A stretch of 39,611 bases of DNA, from contig JACAEV010000084.1 of assembly GCA_013388645.1 (NCBI GenBank), positions 1 through 39,611 of the forward strand, written 5' to 3'. Positions 17,239 through 24,717 of the stretch are shown here, in pieces (within the stretch, counting starts at the first letter, position 1; every line of letters starts with the position of its first letter). The translations under genes were made by a program, and so were the position numbers. This stretch comes from Syntrophaceae bacterium. GTDB lineage: Bacteria; Desulfobacterota; BSN033; UBA1163. The notes below the pieces were generated by a model that was not told the DNA's origin, made no database searches, and worked only from the letters and a program-made list of their open reading frames with translations.

Positions 17239-18339
17239 ATGAAGGTAACCTTTCCCCATCTGGGTTCGATGCATATTTTCTGCAAAGCCATTGCGGAGAC
17301 CGCCGGTATTCCCTATATTGTTCCACCTGAGACTAGCCGAAAAACCCTGACCTTGGGTGCCCTCCACTCCAATGAATGTATCTGTCTTCCATTTAAAATG
17401 ATCTTGGGGAATTTTATTGAAGCCCTGCAGAAAGGAGCCGATACCATCGTCATGGTGGGAAGCGGTCCTCCCTGTCGTTTGGGCCTCTACGATCTTGTTC
17501 AAAAAGTGATTCTGGAGGATATGGGTCTTCATTATCGATGGCTGACCATTCCCCCTCGATTGACCTGGAGGGCCATTTGGAAAAATCATGAAGAAACTAA
17601 AGAATTAAGAAAAGAGTTGAGCGCAAAGAATATTTTTCTCTTTCCTTATGGGCTCTGGATGGGATGGAAGAAGATGATGGCTTGCGAAGCGTTAGAAAAA
17701 TTGGCGATGAAGGTCCGGCCGAGGGAAATCAGTAAAGGAGAAACCCAGAGGAGATGGAGACAGGCTCTTTCTTGGGTCGATGGGGCCAAGACTCCGAAAA
17801 CCCTTGAGGGAGCGGTGAAAAAGGGAAAGACTCTTCTTCAAGAGATGGAACAAGATCATTCCCGAATCCCATTTAAAGTGGCCATCGTGGGTGAACTCTA
17901 CACGGTGATGGACCCGCATATCAATCGAGGCGTGGAACAGAAATTAGGAGAGTTAGGTGTGGAGGTGACCCGCACCTCATGGTTCTCCACCCATATTCTC
18001 AGGAGCGTTCGCCAAAATAAAGCAAATCAAGCTTCAGAGCGTATTCGTTTCTTTGAAGCTTCGAAGGCTTATTTGGATTATGATGTGGGGGCTGAATGTA
18101 ATGTCTCGATCGGTGAGGCCATCTTACGATCCAAAGAGGGATATGATGGGGTTGTCCATCTCATGCCCTTTGCTTGCATGCCAGAGACCACCGCCTCAGG
18201 AATCCTGAACAAGGTTGGGAAGGACTGGGACATCCCCATTCTCACTCTCATTTTAGATGAGCAAGAAATTGAGGGCCGAATTCAGACACTGCTGGAAGCC
18301 TTTGTGGAGATGTTGGAATGGAAAAAAGGGGTCGCATAG
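17239..18339 (+). CDS. CoA-dehydratase-activase-related protein (COG3580-like, 2-hydroxyacyl-CoA dehydratase superfamily)
   Basis: Cys-containing protein of the family associated with BcrAD-type ATPases and related to HgdB-like dehydratase/reductase subunits. Candidate Fe-S ligands are in NECICLPFKM, SGPPCRLG, GAECNVSIG and MPFACMPE. A second half begins with VAIVGELYTVMDPHINRGVE, the hallmark of this family. 366 residues. An ATG at 17239 with GGAG 9 bases upstream is used. It overlaps the next gene by 22 bp and is clearly co-translated with it. It probably forms, with its neighbour, the Fe-S component that receives electrons from the activase at 19379. The substrate cannot be inferred. Confidence 0.75.
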   Translation: MKVTFPHLGSMHIFCKAIAETAGIPYIVPPETSRKTLTLGALHSNECICLPFKMILGNFIEALQKGADTIVMVGSGPPCRLGLYDLVQKVILEDMGLHYRWLTIPPRLTWRAIWKNHEETKELRKELSAKNIFLFPYGLWMGWKKMMACEALEKLAMKVRPREISKGETQRRWRQALSWVDGAKTPKTLEGAVKKGKTLLQEMEQDHSRIPFKVAIVGELYTVMDPHINRGVEQKLGELGVEVTRTSWFSTHILRSVRQNKANQASERIRFFEASKAYLDYDVGAECNVSIGEAILRSKEGYDGVVHLMPFACMPETTASGILNKVGKDWDIPILTLILDEQEIEGRIQTLLEAFVEMLEWKKGVA

Positions 18340-19310
18340 GCATCCCGAGAGCCCTGATGTTTTATCGTTATTTTCCTTTCTGGCAATCCTTTTTTGAGAC
18401 GCTGGGGTGGAAGGTGGTGGTTTCAAATGGAGTCAGACAAAAGGGGAAGATTGTTTATTTTGAAGATAGTTGCCTTCCAATGAAACTTCTGGTCACCCAT
18501 GCCATTCAATTAAAAGAGAAAGTGGATCATCTCTTTATTCCCCGATTGGTCAGCCTTCATCGGAATTATATCATGTGTCCAAAGTTTCGCGGGGCTCCGG
18601 ATATTGTGCGACTTGCCACAGAAGGACACGTCCCCATTTTAAACGAGACCATCGATCTTCGGGAAGGGGAGGGGGCCCTCCTTCAATCGTATTTAAAGAC
18701 AGGTAAGAGACTGGGGGCGACCAAGAAAGAAACGAAAAGGGCTTACCTTGAGGCGAAAAAAACGTTTAATCAATTCCAAAAAGAATGGAAGGATCGAATT
18801 AATCGGCTTCCGACAGGGCGACTCTTTGAAATGGATATTCCCACACCATCAGAGGGAAGTAAAGCTTCATGGCGTGTCGCCCTCATCGGTCACCCTTACA
18901 ATCTCTATGACGCTGATATCAATAAAGATCTACTCACACTGATAAAGAGTTTAGGGATGGAGATCATTACTTCTGATTCTCTTTCTGAGGAAGAGATCGA
19001 ACGAGGAGTGCGTGATCTTTCCAAAGAGATATACTGGTCTTCCGGGAGAGAAATTGTGGGATCTCTCTTTAACTTCCTCTCCGAAGGTGTCGATGGAGTC
19101 ATTTTTCCCACTTCTTTTAAATGCGGTATCGATGCCCTGCTTCAAGAGTTCATAAAGAGAAGATTAAAGATTGAAGGAGGACCTTCCATCCCACTTCTTA
19201 TTCTGAGTTTTGATGAACATACAGGAAGGGAGGGGTTGGTCACCCGACTGGAAGCCTTCCGGGATGTGATGGAACAGAGAAGGTCTGATGGTCAAATAGC
19301 CGTATCGTGA
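18318..19310 (+). CDS. CoA-enzyme-activase-associated protein (DUF2229/COG3581-like)
   Basis: The N-terminus GRIGIPRALMFYRYFPFW is the diagnostic start of the DUF2229 family, which accompanies 2-hydroxyacyl-CoA dehydratase-type activases and is sometimes fused to them. Conserved Cys are visible in EDSCLPMKLL, NYIMCPKFRG and FPTSFKCGIDA. The second half starts ALIGHPYNLYDADINKDL, parallel to the equivalent segment of the preceding gene, so the two proteins are distant homologues and probably a heterodimer. 330 residues. A GGAG lies 9 bases before the ATG. The gene is followed by an octamer repeat spacer and then the activase gene. Confidence 0.78.
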   Translation: MEKRGRIGIPRALMFYRYFPFWQSFFETLGWKVVVSNGVRQKGKIVYFEDSCLPMKLLVTHAIQLKEKVDHLFIPRLVSLHRNYIMCPKFRGAPDIVRLATEGHVPILNETIDLREGEGALLQSYLKTGKRLGATKKETKRAYLEAKKTFNQFQKEWKDRINRLPTGRLFEMDIPTPSEGSKASWRVALIGHPYNLYDADINKDLLTLIKSLGMEIITSDSLSEEEIERGVRDLSKEIYWSSGREIVGSLFNFLSEGVDGVIFPTSFKCGIDALLQEFIKRRLKIEGGPSIPLLILSFDEHTGREGLVTRLEAFRDVMEQRRSDGQIAVS

Positions 19311-19331
19311 TATAGTTAAAAAAAGGACCAT

Positions 19332-19371
19332 GAGACGAAGTGGCTACAAGACGACTGAACTACGGGACTAA
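19332..19371. repeat. Octamer tract before the activase gene
   Basis: Five successive 8-mers are in phase: GAGACGAA, GTGGCTAC, AAGACGAC, TGAACTAC, GGGACTAA. The core GAC-A recurs at the same position of each unit. The tract ends 7 bases before the activase ATG and leaves no room for an ordinary ribosome site. Confidence 0.65.
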
Positions 19372-19378
19372 ATAAATT

Positions 19379-20335
19379 ATGGGAAACTATTTAGGCATTG
19401 ATGTGGGATCCATCACGACCAAGTCAGTCATACTTGGGCAAGACGATCAGGTCCTAGCCAAATCTTATATCCGTAACAGTGGTCGGCCTATCGAAGCCAT
19501 CCAGAAAGGGTTGGAGGAAGTTTTAGCCCAAGTGGGAGGATCCATTTCCATTCATGGAGTGGGAACCACTGGTAGTGCCAGGCATTTAGCGGCCTATTTG
19601 GTGGGGGCAGATCTTATCAAAAATGAGATTACGGCTCATGCCATTGCGGTGGTTGATTTTCTTCCTGAGGCAAAGACCATCATTGAAATTGGTGGTCAGG
19701 ATTCAAAGATCATTGTATTGAGAAACGGCGTCGTCGTTGATTTTGGGATGAACACGGTCTGTGCGGCGGGCACTGGATCTTTTTTAGATCAACAAGCTAC
19801 CAGACTTGGAATCTCCATCGAAGCCTTTGGGGATCTCGCCCTTCAAGCTGATCACCCTGTTCGAATCGCTGGCCGATGCACGGTTTTTGCCGAAACAGAC
19901 ATGATTCATAAGCAACAGATTGGACATTCTGTGGAGGATATTGTCGCTGGTCTCTGCGACTCCTTGGTGAAGAATTATCTAAATAATGTCGGTCGAGGGA
20001 AAGAAATGCTTTCACCGATTGTCTTTCAAGGAGGTGTGGCAGCGAATCGAGGCATCCAAAAAGCGCTTGAGAGAGAGTTGGAAGTTTCTCTCGTCATCCC
20101 GAAACATTTCGATGTCATGGGAGCGATCGGCGCTGCCAAATTGGTAAAGAGGGCCAATCTTTTTAAAACCCAATTTAGAGGGTTCGATCTTACTCAAAAA
20201 TCCTGTTCCACTCGGGGATTCGAATGTAGTGAATGTGAAAACCAATGCGAAGTGATTGAGCTTCTGATGAACCATCATGTGGTCGCCTGCTGGGGCGATC
20301 TCTGTGAACGATATCGGCACCGTGAGAAAGCATAG
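19379..20335 (+). CDS. Acyl-CoA dehydratase-type activase (BcrAD/BadFG ATPase, archerase)
   Basis: ASKHA-fold ATPase that injects a low-potential electron into a partner Fe-S protein at the cost of ATP. The phosphate-1 loop is LGIDVGSITTKSVIL, and IIEIGGQDSKIIVL is the second conserved block. The dimer-bridging [4Fe-4S] ligands are Cys128 in MNTVCAAGTGSF and Cys167 in AGRCTVFAETDM. VFQGGVAANRGIQKAL is the adenosine-site block. At 318 residues it is about 50 longer than simple activases: the tail carries SCSTRGFECSECENQC and ACWGDLCERY, a Cys-rich extension that could hold another cluster. It pairs with the two preceding Cys proteins. Confidence 0.9.
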   Translation: MGNYLGIDVGSITTKSVILGQDDQVLAKSYIRNSGRPIEAIQKGLEEVLAQVGGSISIHGVGTTGSARHLAAYLVGADLIKNEITAHAIAVVDFLPEAKTIIEIGGQDSKIIVLRNGVVVDFGMNTVCAAGTGSFLDQQATRLGISIEAFGDLALQADHPVRIAGRCTVFAETDMIHKQQIGHSVEDIVAGLCDSLVKNYLNNVGRGKEMLSPIVFQGGVAANRGIQKALERELEVSLVIPKHFDVMGAIGAAKLVKRANLFKTQFRGFDLTQKSCSTRGFECSECENQCEVIELLMNHHVVACWGDLCERYRHREKA

Positions 20336-20350
20336 AGTTTGAGATCAGGA

Positions 20351-20420
20351 AGTTTTATGGTCTTATCGTCTTGCAGTTTTTTTAACTATAAGACAAAGTG
20401 ACTATCTGACTATTCAACTT
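20351..20420. repeat. Octamer tract after the activase gene
   Basis: Units ATGGTCTT, ATCGTCTT, GCAGTTTT, TTTAACTA are followed by TAAGACAA, AGTGACTA, TCTGACTA. The core changes from GTCTT to AAGAC/GACTA midway, so the tract forms an inverted pair of octamer runs. It fills most of the 113-bp spacer before the first B12-binding radical SAM gene. Confidence 0.65.
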
Positions 20421-20448
20421 TTTCTTCACTTTGACCCATGGAATAAAT

Positions 20449-21819
20449 ATGAACATCCTCCTCATCAATCCAGCTCCGACAGGGACGCTCAAAGCGACAG
20501 GAGTTCTCTTCCCGCCCCTGGGGATTCTCTACCTTGCAGGATATATAGAAAGGGAGGGATATCGGGTTGATGTGATAGACTTAGCGGTTCGAAAAAGGCA
20601 AAAAGGCCTCGATTTCAAAAAATATGACCTTGTCGGAATTTCCACAGATACGACCCGCCATCGACAAGCTCTCCGGCTGGCTGAAAAGGCCAAAAAACGT
20701 GGTTGCACAGTGGTCATGGGGGGACCTCACCCCGGTTATGTGGATGAAGAAATTCTTTCCACTCAAAAAGTTGATTTCATCGTCCACGGGGAAGGGGAGA
20801 TCACTTTTTCAGAATTAGTCTCTGCCGTACAGAAAAAAGATGGGAATTTCGATTCCATCAAGGGAATCAGTTTTTTCCATAAAGGGCAAGTGGTAAGAAC
20901 TCCTCCCAGGCCCTTCCTGGAGGATCTGAACAGCCTCCCTTTTCCTGCTAGGCACCTGATCGATATGGATGATTATCGGAGGACCAAATTAGGAGGTCGG
21001 CCCATCACCCCCTTGATCACCAGCCGTGGATGTCCATACCGTTGTGCTTTCTGTGCCTCTTCCCACTTTTGGGGAACAAAGGTCAGGATGAGGAGTGTGG
21101 AGGCGATTTTAAAAGAGCTTGAAGAGCTCTATGGCCGATATCATTTTAACGCGGTAGCTTTTTTAGATGATACTTTTAATGTCTTTCCACAGAGGGTCGC
21201 GGATCTTTGTCGTGGAATAATTGAGAGAAAACTTGACTTATGGTGGTGGTGCTTATCCCGGGCAGATCTCCTGCTTCGAAACGAAAGGATGGTCAGCGAG
21301 ATGGTCAGGGCAGGGGCGAAGTCTATTTTCATCGGCGTCGAATCTCCCCACCCAAAGACTCTGGAAGAACTCAAAAAGGGGATAGACGTAGAAGACATGA
21401 TTCAAACAGTGACGATGCTTAAACGGAATGGTCTGGAAATCCATGCAGCCTATATCTTAGGGGGACTTCGTGAGACGGCCAAGACGATTCATGAGACCAT
21501 CCGCTTTGCTAAGAGGCTTGATACCAATGTCGCCCAGTTTTCCATCCTCACCCCTTATCCGGGCACCGCCATCTACGAACAGGTAAAGGATCGAATCTTC
21601 CAATGGAGATCACCGTGGTCATTTTTCGATATGCAGCATCTTGTATTTAAACACGACCATCTCTCTTTCATTCGGATGGAATGGCTTTTGTTGAAGGCTC
21701 ATCTCCTTTACTATACCCGGTCAAAACAGGCGATTCAGGACCTTTGGCATCATATCCGGAAACATCGGCTGGGTATCCGGACCCTTCTCCGTTTTTTAAG
21801 AGACCAATTCTGGGGTTGA
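20449..21819 (+). CDS. B12-binding domain radical SAM protein (first of four)
   Basis: Cobalamin-binding radical SAM enzyme of the class that includes hopanoid and lipid-modifying methylases. Residues 1-150 form the B12-binding-type Rossmann domain (MNILLINPAP, PPLGILYLAGYIEREGYRV, MGGPHPGYVDEEIL, VHGEGE). The radical SAM motif CPYRCAFC has Cys 195, 199 and 202, followed by VAFLDDTFN and FIGVESPHPKTLEELKKG. The C-terminal region (RLDTNVAQFSILTPYPGT) is typical. 456 residues from the ATG at 20449; a TTG at 20431 is possible but lies in poor context. It ends 1 base before the acyltransferase start, so the two are translationally coupled, which favours a lipid or acyl substrate. Confidence 0.88.
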   Translation: MNILLINPAPTGTLKATGVLFPPLGILYLAGYIEREGYRVDVIDLAVRKRQKGLDFKKYDLVGISTDTTRHRQALRLAEKAKKRGCTVVMGGPHPGYVDEEILSTQKVDFIVHGEGEITFSELVSAVQKKDGNFDSIKGISFFHKGQVVRTPPRPFLEDLNSLPFPARHLIDMDDYRRTKLGGRPITPLITSRGCPYRCAFCASSHFWGTKVRMRSVEAILKELEELYGRYHFNAVAFLDDTFNVFPQRVADLCRGIIERKLDLWWWCLSRADLLLRNERMVSEMVRAGAKSIFIGVESPHPKTLEELKKGIDVEDMIQTVTMLKRNGLEIHAAYILGGLRETAKTIHETIRFAKRLDTNVAQFSILTPYPGTAIYEQVKDRIFQWRSPWSFFDMQHLVFKHDHLSFIRMEWLLLKAHLLYYTRSKQAIQDLWHHIRKHRLGIRTLLRFLRDQFWG

Positions 21820-21820
21820 T

Positions 21821-22732
21821 ATGGGAGAACGCCACCCTCGATCTCTTAATCGGTTTATCTATCTCTTTTTCTTTCAATTCTGTTCCACACTCATCCCTAG
21901 ATCATTTCAGAAGTTCTTCAGTGTGGTGGTGGGAGATCTTTTTTACCTCCTGATGAAAGAGACAAGAGCCCATGTCCGAGAAAATATGGAAGGGGTGAGC
22001 AGAGGAAGATGGTCAAAGGGGAAAATAGATGTTCTCACACGAAAAACTTTTCAGAACTACGGCCAATACCTTTTGGATTATATGGTCATGCATCGTCTGC
22101 GTCCATCCAATAAGGACCGATGGGTTGAGGAAGAGGTCGGAGGTGACTATATGAGCGAAGCTCTTCGGGCAGGAAGAGGGGTGATCTGTATTACACCCCA
22201 TCTTGGAAATTGGGAGATTGGAGGACTGCTCTTTTCCTTTAAGGGAGGAAAGCTCAATGTGCTCACCCTCGATGAGAGAGATTTGAATATTCGCTCTTTT
22301 CGGGAAGAGATGAGAAGGAGTAAGGGGATCAAAAATCTCTATATTCATCCGAAGGATGAATCTCCGATGGCTATTTTGGATGCAGTGAAGGCGCTTCGAA
22401 GAAATGAAATCGTGGCGATGTTGGGAGATCGTATCGAGTCTCAAAAAACCATGGTCTTCGATTTCTTTGGGAGAAAAACAAATTTTCCCATCGGGGTGGC
22501 CATTCTCGCCATGGCTACGGAAGCCCCTGTTCTTCCCGTCTTTGTGGTGATGGAAAAAAATCGAAAATATAAAGGAATGATTGAACCTCCCATCTATTTT
22601 AACTCCTCATCGAGAGAAGATCGTGAAGCGGTCATGAGGGAGGGAATGGAAAAACTCATCCAAAAATTTGAAGACTATATCGAAAAATACCCAGATCAAT
22701 GGTATAATTTTTATTCTTATTGGAGTGAATAA
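21821..22732 (+). CDS. LpxL/HtrB-type lysophospholipid/lipid A acyltransferase
   Basis: Membrane-associated acyltransferase that moves an acyl chain from ACP to a hydroxyl group. The catalytic HX4E motif is in TPHLGNWEIGG, the second block is GDRIESQKTMVFDFFGRK, and the C-terminal segment DQWYNFYSYW matches the family end. A hydrophobic N-terminal anchor (FIYLFFFQFC) is present. 303 residues, normal length. It sits between a B12 radical SAM gene and the ACP gene, so the acyl donor is probably the dedicated ACP at 22815 rather than only the housekeeping one. It could be an ordinary late lipid A acyltransferase, but its context argues for a specialised lipid. Confidence 0.85.
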   Translation: MGERHPRSLNRFIYLFFFQFCSTLIPRSFQKFFSVVVGDLFYLLMKETRAHVRENMEGVSRGRWSKGKIDVLTRKTFQNYGQYLLDYMVMHRLRPSNKDRWVEEEVGGDYMSEALRAGRGVICITPHLGNWEIGGLLFSFKGGKLNVLTLDERDLNIRSFREEMRRSKGIKNLYIHPKDESPMAILDAVKALRRNEIVAMLGDRIESQKTMVFDFFGRKTNFPIGVAILAMATEAPVLPVFVVMEKNRKYKGMIEPPIYFNSSSREDREAVMREGMEKLIQKFEDYIEKYPDQWYNFYSYWSE

Positions 22733-22814
22733 AAAAGGTTCAAGTGGCGAGCCGGTCTGCGGTAGGCATAAATCCTTGAAACCTCGGTGATGATTAACAG
22801 GAGAAAAAAAGAGA

Positions 22815-23087
22815 ATGGTTGTGCCAAACGATCAACTGATCGAAGACGTCAAACAACTGATCATCCAGCGATTAAAACTCATGGATATGACGCCGGAGAT
22901 GATTGAGACGGATGCCCCTCTTTTTGGGGAAGGACTCGGATTGGACTCCATCGATGCCCTTGAACTCGTCTTGGGTCTGGAAAAAGAGTTTGGGGTCATC
23001 ATTCCTGATGCAGAGGTTGGAAAAAAAGTCTTTCAGTCCGTCAGAACGATCGCTCAATACGTTTGTGAATCCCGGGGGGCAACATGA
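22815..23087 (+). CDS. Acyl carrier protein
   Basis: Small acidic carrier for acyl chains on 4'-phosphopantetheine. The attachment site is Ser45 in GLGLDSIDALELV, a clear DSI(D/E) motif. 90 residues, with the usual four-helix spacing (VKQLIIQRL at the start, EFGVIIPDAEVGKKVF in the middle). AGGAG lies 10 bases upstream of the ATG. The stop overlaps the next gene start by 4 bases (ATGA), so ACP and acyltransferase are made together. It is not the housekeeping acpP: the sequence is divergent and the neighbours are cluster genes. Confidence 0.93.
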   Translation: MVVPNDQLIEDVKQLIIQRLKLMDMTPEMIETDAPLFGEGLGLDSIDALELVLGLEKEFGVIIPDAEVGKKVFQSVRTIAQYVCESRGAT

Positions 23088-24031
23088 CGCCATCCAAAGG
23101 GAAGATTGCTTTTTGTTTCCCTGGTCAACTTCAGGACAGGCCCATATTGGAGGGCAACCATCCCCTAAAGGGGGATCCTCATCTTGAAGAATTATTGAAG
23201 AGGGCATCTCGTCAGACTCAATTCAACTTCCACAATTTTTCCTTCGAAGGGGAGAAAAAGAACGAGGAAGAGAAAAAGGATTTCAGTCTTAAGCTTCAGA
23301 TCTCGACCTACCTCCTTTCCATGGCTCACTTCTACCGTCTTCGAGCGACAGGATGGGTCCCGGATATTTTTGCTGAACATAGTATGGGGATTTATGCCGC
23401 CTTGGCCGCTTCAGAAGCCATCGATTTTGAGGAGGGTCTCTTCATCACCGAGGGCATTGGCCGACTTCTTAAAAAAGAAGGAGAACTTCATCCGGGAGGC
23501 ATGGCCAGCATCATCGGTCTTCCCTTAGAGGAAATCCAAAAAATCTGTCGAGACCTCAATGGCTTTCATCTCTTTATCGCTAATTATAATGGGTCGATGC
23601 ATTTTGTTCTTTCCGGCGAAGAAGAAGGAATAGGAAAAGCGATTTCCCTGGCCCTTTCGAGGAAGGCGATCTCCGCCAGCAAACTTCCATTTCGTACAGC
23701 TCTTCATTCCCCTTCTCTTTACGCTTTAAGGGAAAAAATCATAGAGATCCTTCAGGAGATCAAGATCCAACCGCTCAAAGTCCCCATCCTGAATCATTGG
23801 ACCATTAAACCCTTGAGAAGAGAAGAGGTCAAAGATTTTCTCTCCCGAGAAATCGGGCGCCCTGTTTATTGGGTTCGTTGTGTTGAGAAATTGCTCCAGG
23901 AAGGGTTTACTCAATTCATTGAAGTAGGACAGGAAGCAATACTAACCAAATTGATTCGATGGATTGACCGTGAGGCAGAAGCTTTCTCTGCTGGGGATCT
24001 CTTAGCAAATAAAGGGTTGGTCTCTCGATAG
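23084..24031 (+). CDS. FabD-like ACP S-acyltransferase (malonyl transferase family)
   Basis: Acyltransferase that loads malonyl or another acyl unit onto ACP. The start KIAFCFPGQL matches the family (FPGQG). The nucleophile elbow is AEHSMG with Ser100; the usual first Gly of GHSxG is Glu here. His about 207 in RTALHSPSLY is the catalytic His position, and the Arg expected to hold the malonyl carboxylate is not obvious in the usual place. 315 residues. It overlaps the ACP gene by 4 bases. The altered elbow and missing clear Arg suggest a substrate other than malonyl-CoA; this is inference. Confidence 0.82.
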   Translation: MTPSKGKIAFCFPGQLQDRPILEGNHPLKGDPHLEELLKRASRQTQFNFHNFSFEGEKKNEEEKKDFSLKLQISTYLLSMAHFYRLRATGWVPDIFAEHSMGIYAALAASEAIDFEEGLFITEGIGRLLKKEGELHPGGMASIIGLPLEEIQKICRDLNGFHLFIANYNGSMHFVLSGEEEGIGKAISLALSRKAISASKLPFRTALHSPSLYALREKIIEILQEIKIQPLKVPILNHWTIKPLRREEVKDFLSREIGRPVYWVRCVEKLLQEGFTQFIEVGQEAILTKLIRWIDREAEAFSAGDLLANKGLVSR

Positions 24032-24059
24032 AGGTTAAGATGCCAGTTCTGTCATTCGG

Positions 24060-24156
24060 TAGGGTTCTTCGTCTTAAGAAATTTACCTGACCGAACGCCC
24101 CTAAACGAAACGGGCTTCGTAGCCGTAACCCTAACCCAAACACCCGGAGTATTTTT
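24060..24156. repeat. Second, inverted copy of the dispersed REP-like repeat
   Basis: The reverse complement of this stretch reads AAAAATACTCCGGGTGTTTG followed by GGTTAGGGTTACGGCTACG and AAGCCCGTTTCGTTTAGG, matching 14083-14141 with a few substitutions and short indels. It fills most of the 181-bp spacer between the FabD-like gene and the thioesterase gene. No gene or promoter is visible in this spacer. Confidence 0.65.
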
Positions 24157-24212
24157 ATTGTTCAAGGGGCACGGAGCCATCACAAAATATGGGTGAGTAA
24201 AGAGGATGTGAG

Positions 24213-24635
24213 ATGAAATACCATGAGACATTCCTACAGGTCCGATTTTATGAAGTGGATATGTATGGAATGGTTTGGCATGGGCACTATATGGGTTGGT
24301 TCGAGATGGGCCGAAATGATCTAACTCAGAGATTTCAGATGGGTCCCCTTCAGCTTAAAGAGAGGAGTCTTTTGGCACCGGTGGTAGAATTGGATTGCCA
24401 GTTCAAGCTACCAGCCACTTTTAGAGATTCCCTCTTGATCCAGACCACGATGGAGAAGACAGAGGTGGCTAAACTGATCTTTCGCTATCGGATTCTCAAT
24501 CAAGAAAACCGAAAGATTCTCGCCACCGGCTCCACCACGCATGTCCTCACTGATCTGGAAGGAAATCTTCTCTACCGAGTCCCTCCAGAGGTGCTCGAAA
24601 AAATTGAGGCCATGCAGAAGTATTTGGAGGTGTAG
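24213..24635 (+). CDS. 4-hydroxybenzoyl-CoA-type hotdog thioesterase (YbgC/FcbC-like)
   Basis: Predicted acyl-ACP or acyl-CoA thioesterase. The catalytic-loop signature is RFYEVDMYGMVWHGHYMGWF, with the Asp and the following Gly-x-Val-x-His-x-x-Tyr pattern of the 4HBT family. 140 residues, one hotdog domain. A GAGG-like box is seen upstream (AGAGGATGTGAG). It probably releases the chain made by the ACP/AT/KS/KR set, or clears mis-loaded carriers. The stop codon lies in the left arm of a hairpin. Confidence 0.85.
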   Translation: MKYHETFLQVRFYEVDMYGMVWHGHYMGWFEMGRNDLTQRFQMGPLQLKERSLLAPVVELDCQFKLPATFRDSLLIQTTMEKTEVAKLIFRYRILNQENRKILATGSTTHVLTDLEGNLLYRVPPEVLEKIEAMQKYLEV

Positions 24636-24710
24636 CGCGGTAGCGTAGCGTTGGCATTTACTGCCGACGAAATGTTCTTTTATCCGTCCCCAATAAATGG
24701 GGGCGCTACA
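24632..24710. repeat. Hairpin-forming spacer with 8-bp terminal inverted repeat
   Basis: TGTAGCGC (24632-24639) and GCGCTACA (24703-24710) are perfect complements flanking the spacer. Inside are CCGTCCCCAAT, also found at the end of the 30207-30271 palindrome, and the local repeat GTAGCGCGGTAGCGTAGCG. The element spans the whole gap between the thioesterase stop and the next start codon. Confidence 0.5.
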
Positions 24711-24717
24711 AAAAAAC

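Noticed and set aside
21820-21820. Frameshift or gene fusion between the first B12 radical SAM gene and the acyltransferase
   Set aside because: The radical SAM protein has a normal C-terminus and the acyltransferase a normal N-terminal anchor; the 1-base gap is ordinary translational coupling.
22013-22444. 143-codon minus-strand open frame
   Set aside because: Antisense to the LpxL-like acyltransferase gene, with no domain features.
22733-22814. Cobalamin riboswitch upstream of the ACP or the B12 radical SAM genes
   Set aside because: No B12-box-like sequence or extended conserved fold is visible here or in the other spacers of the block; they are repeat tracts.
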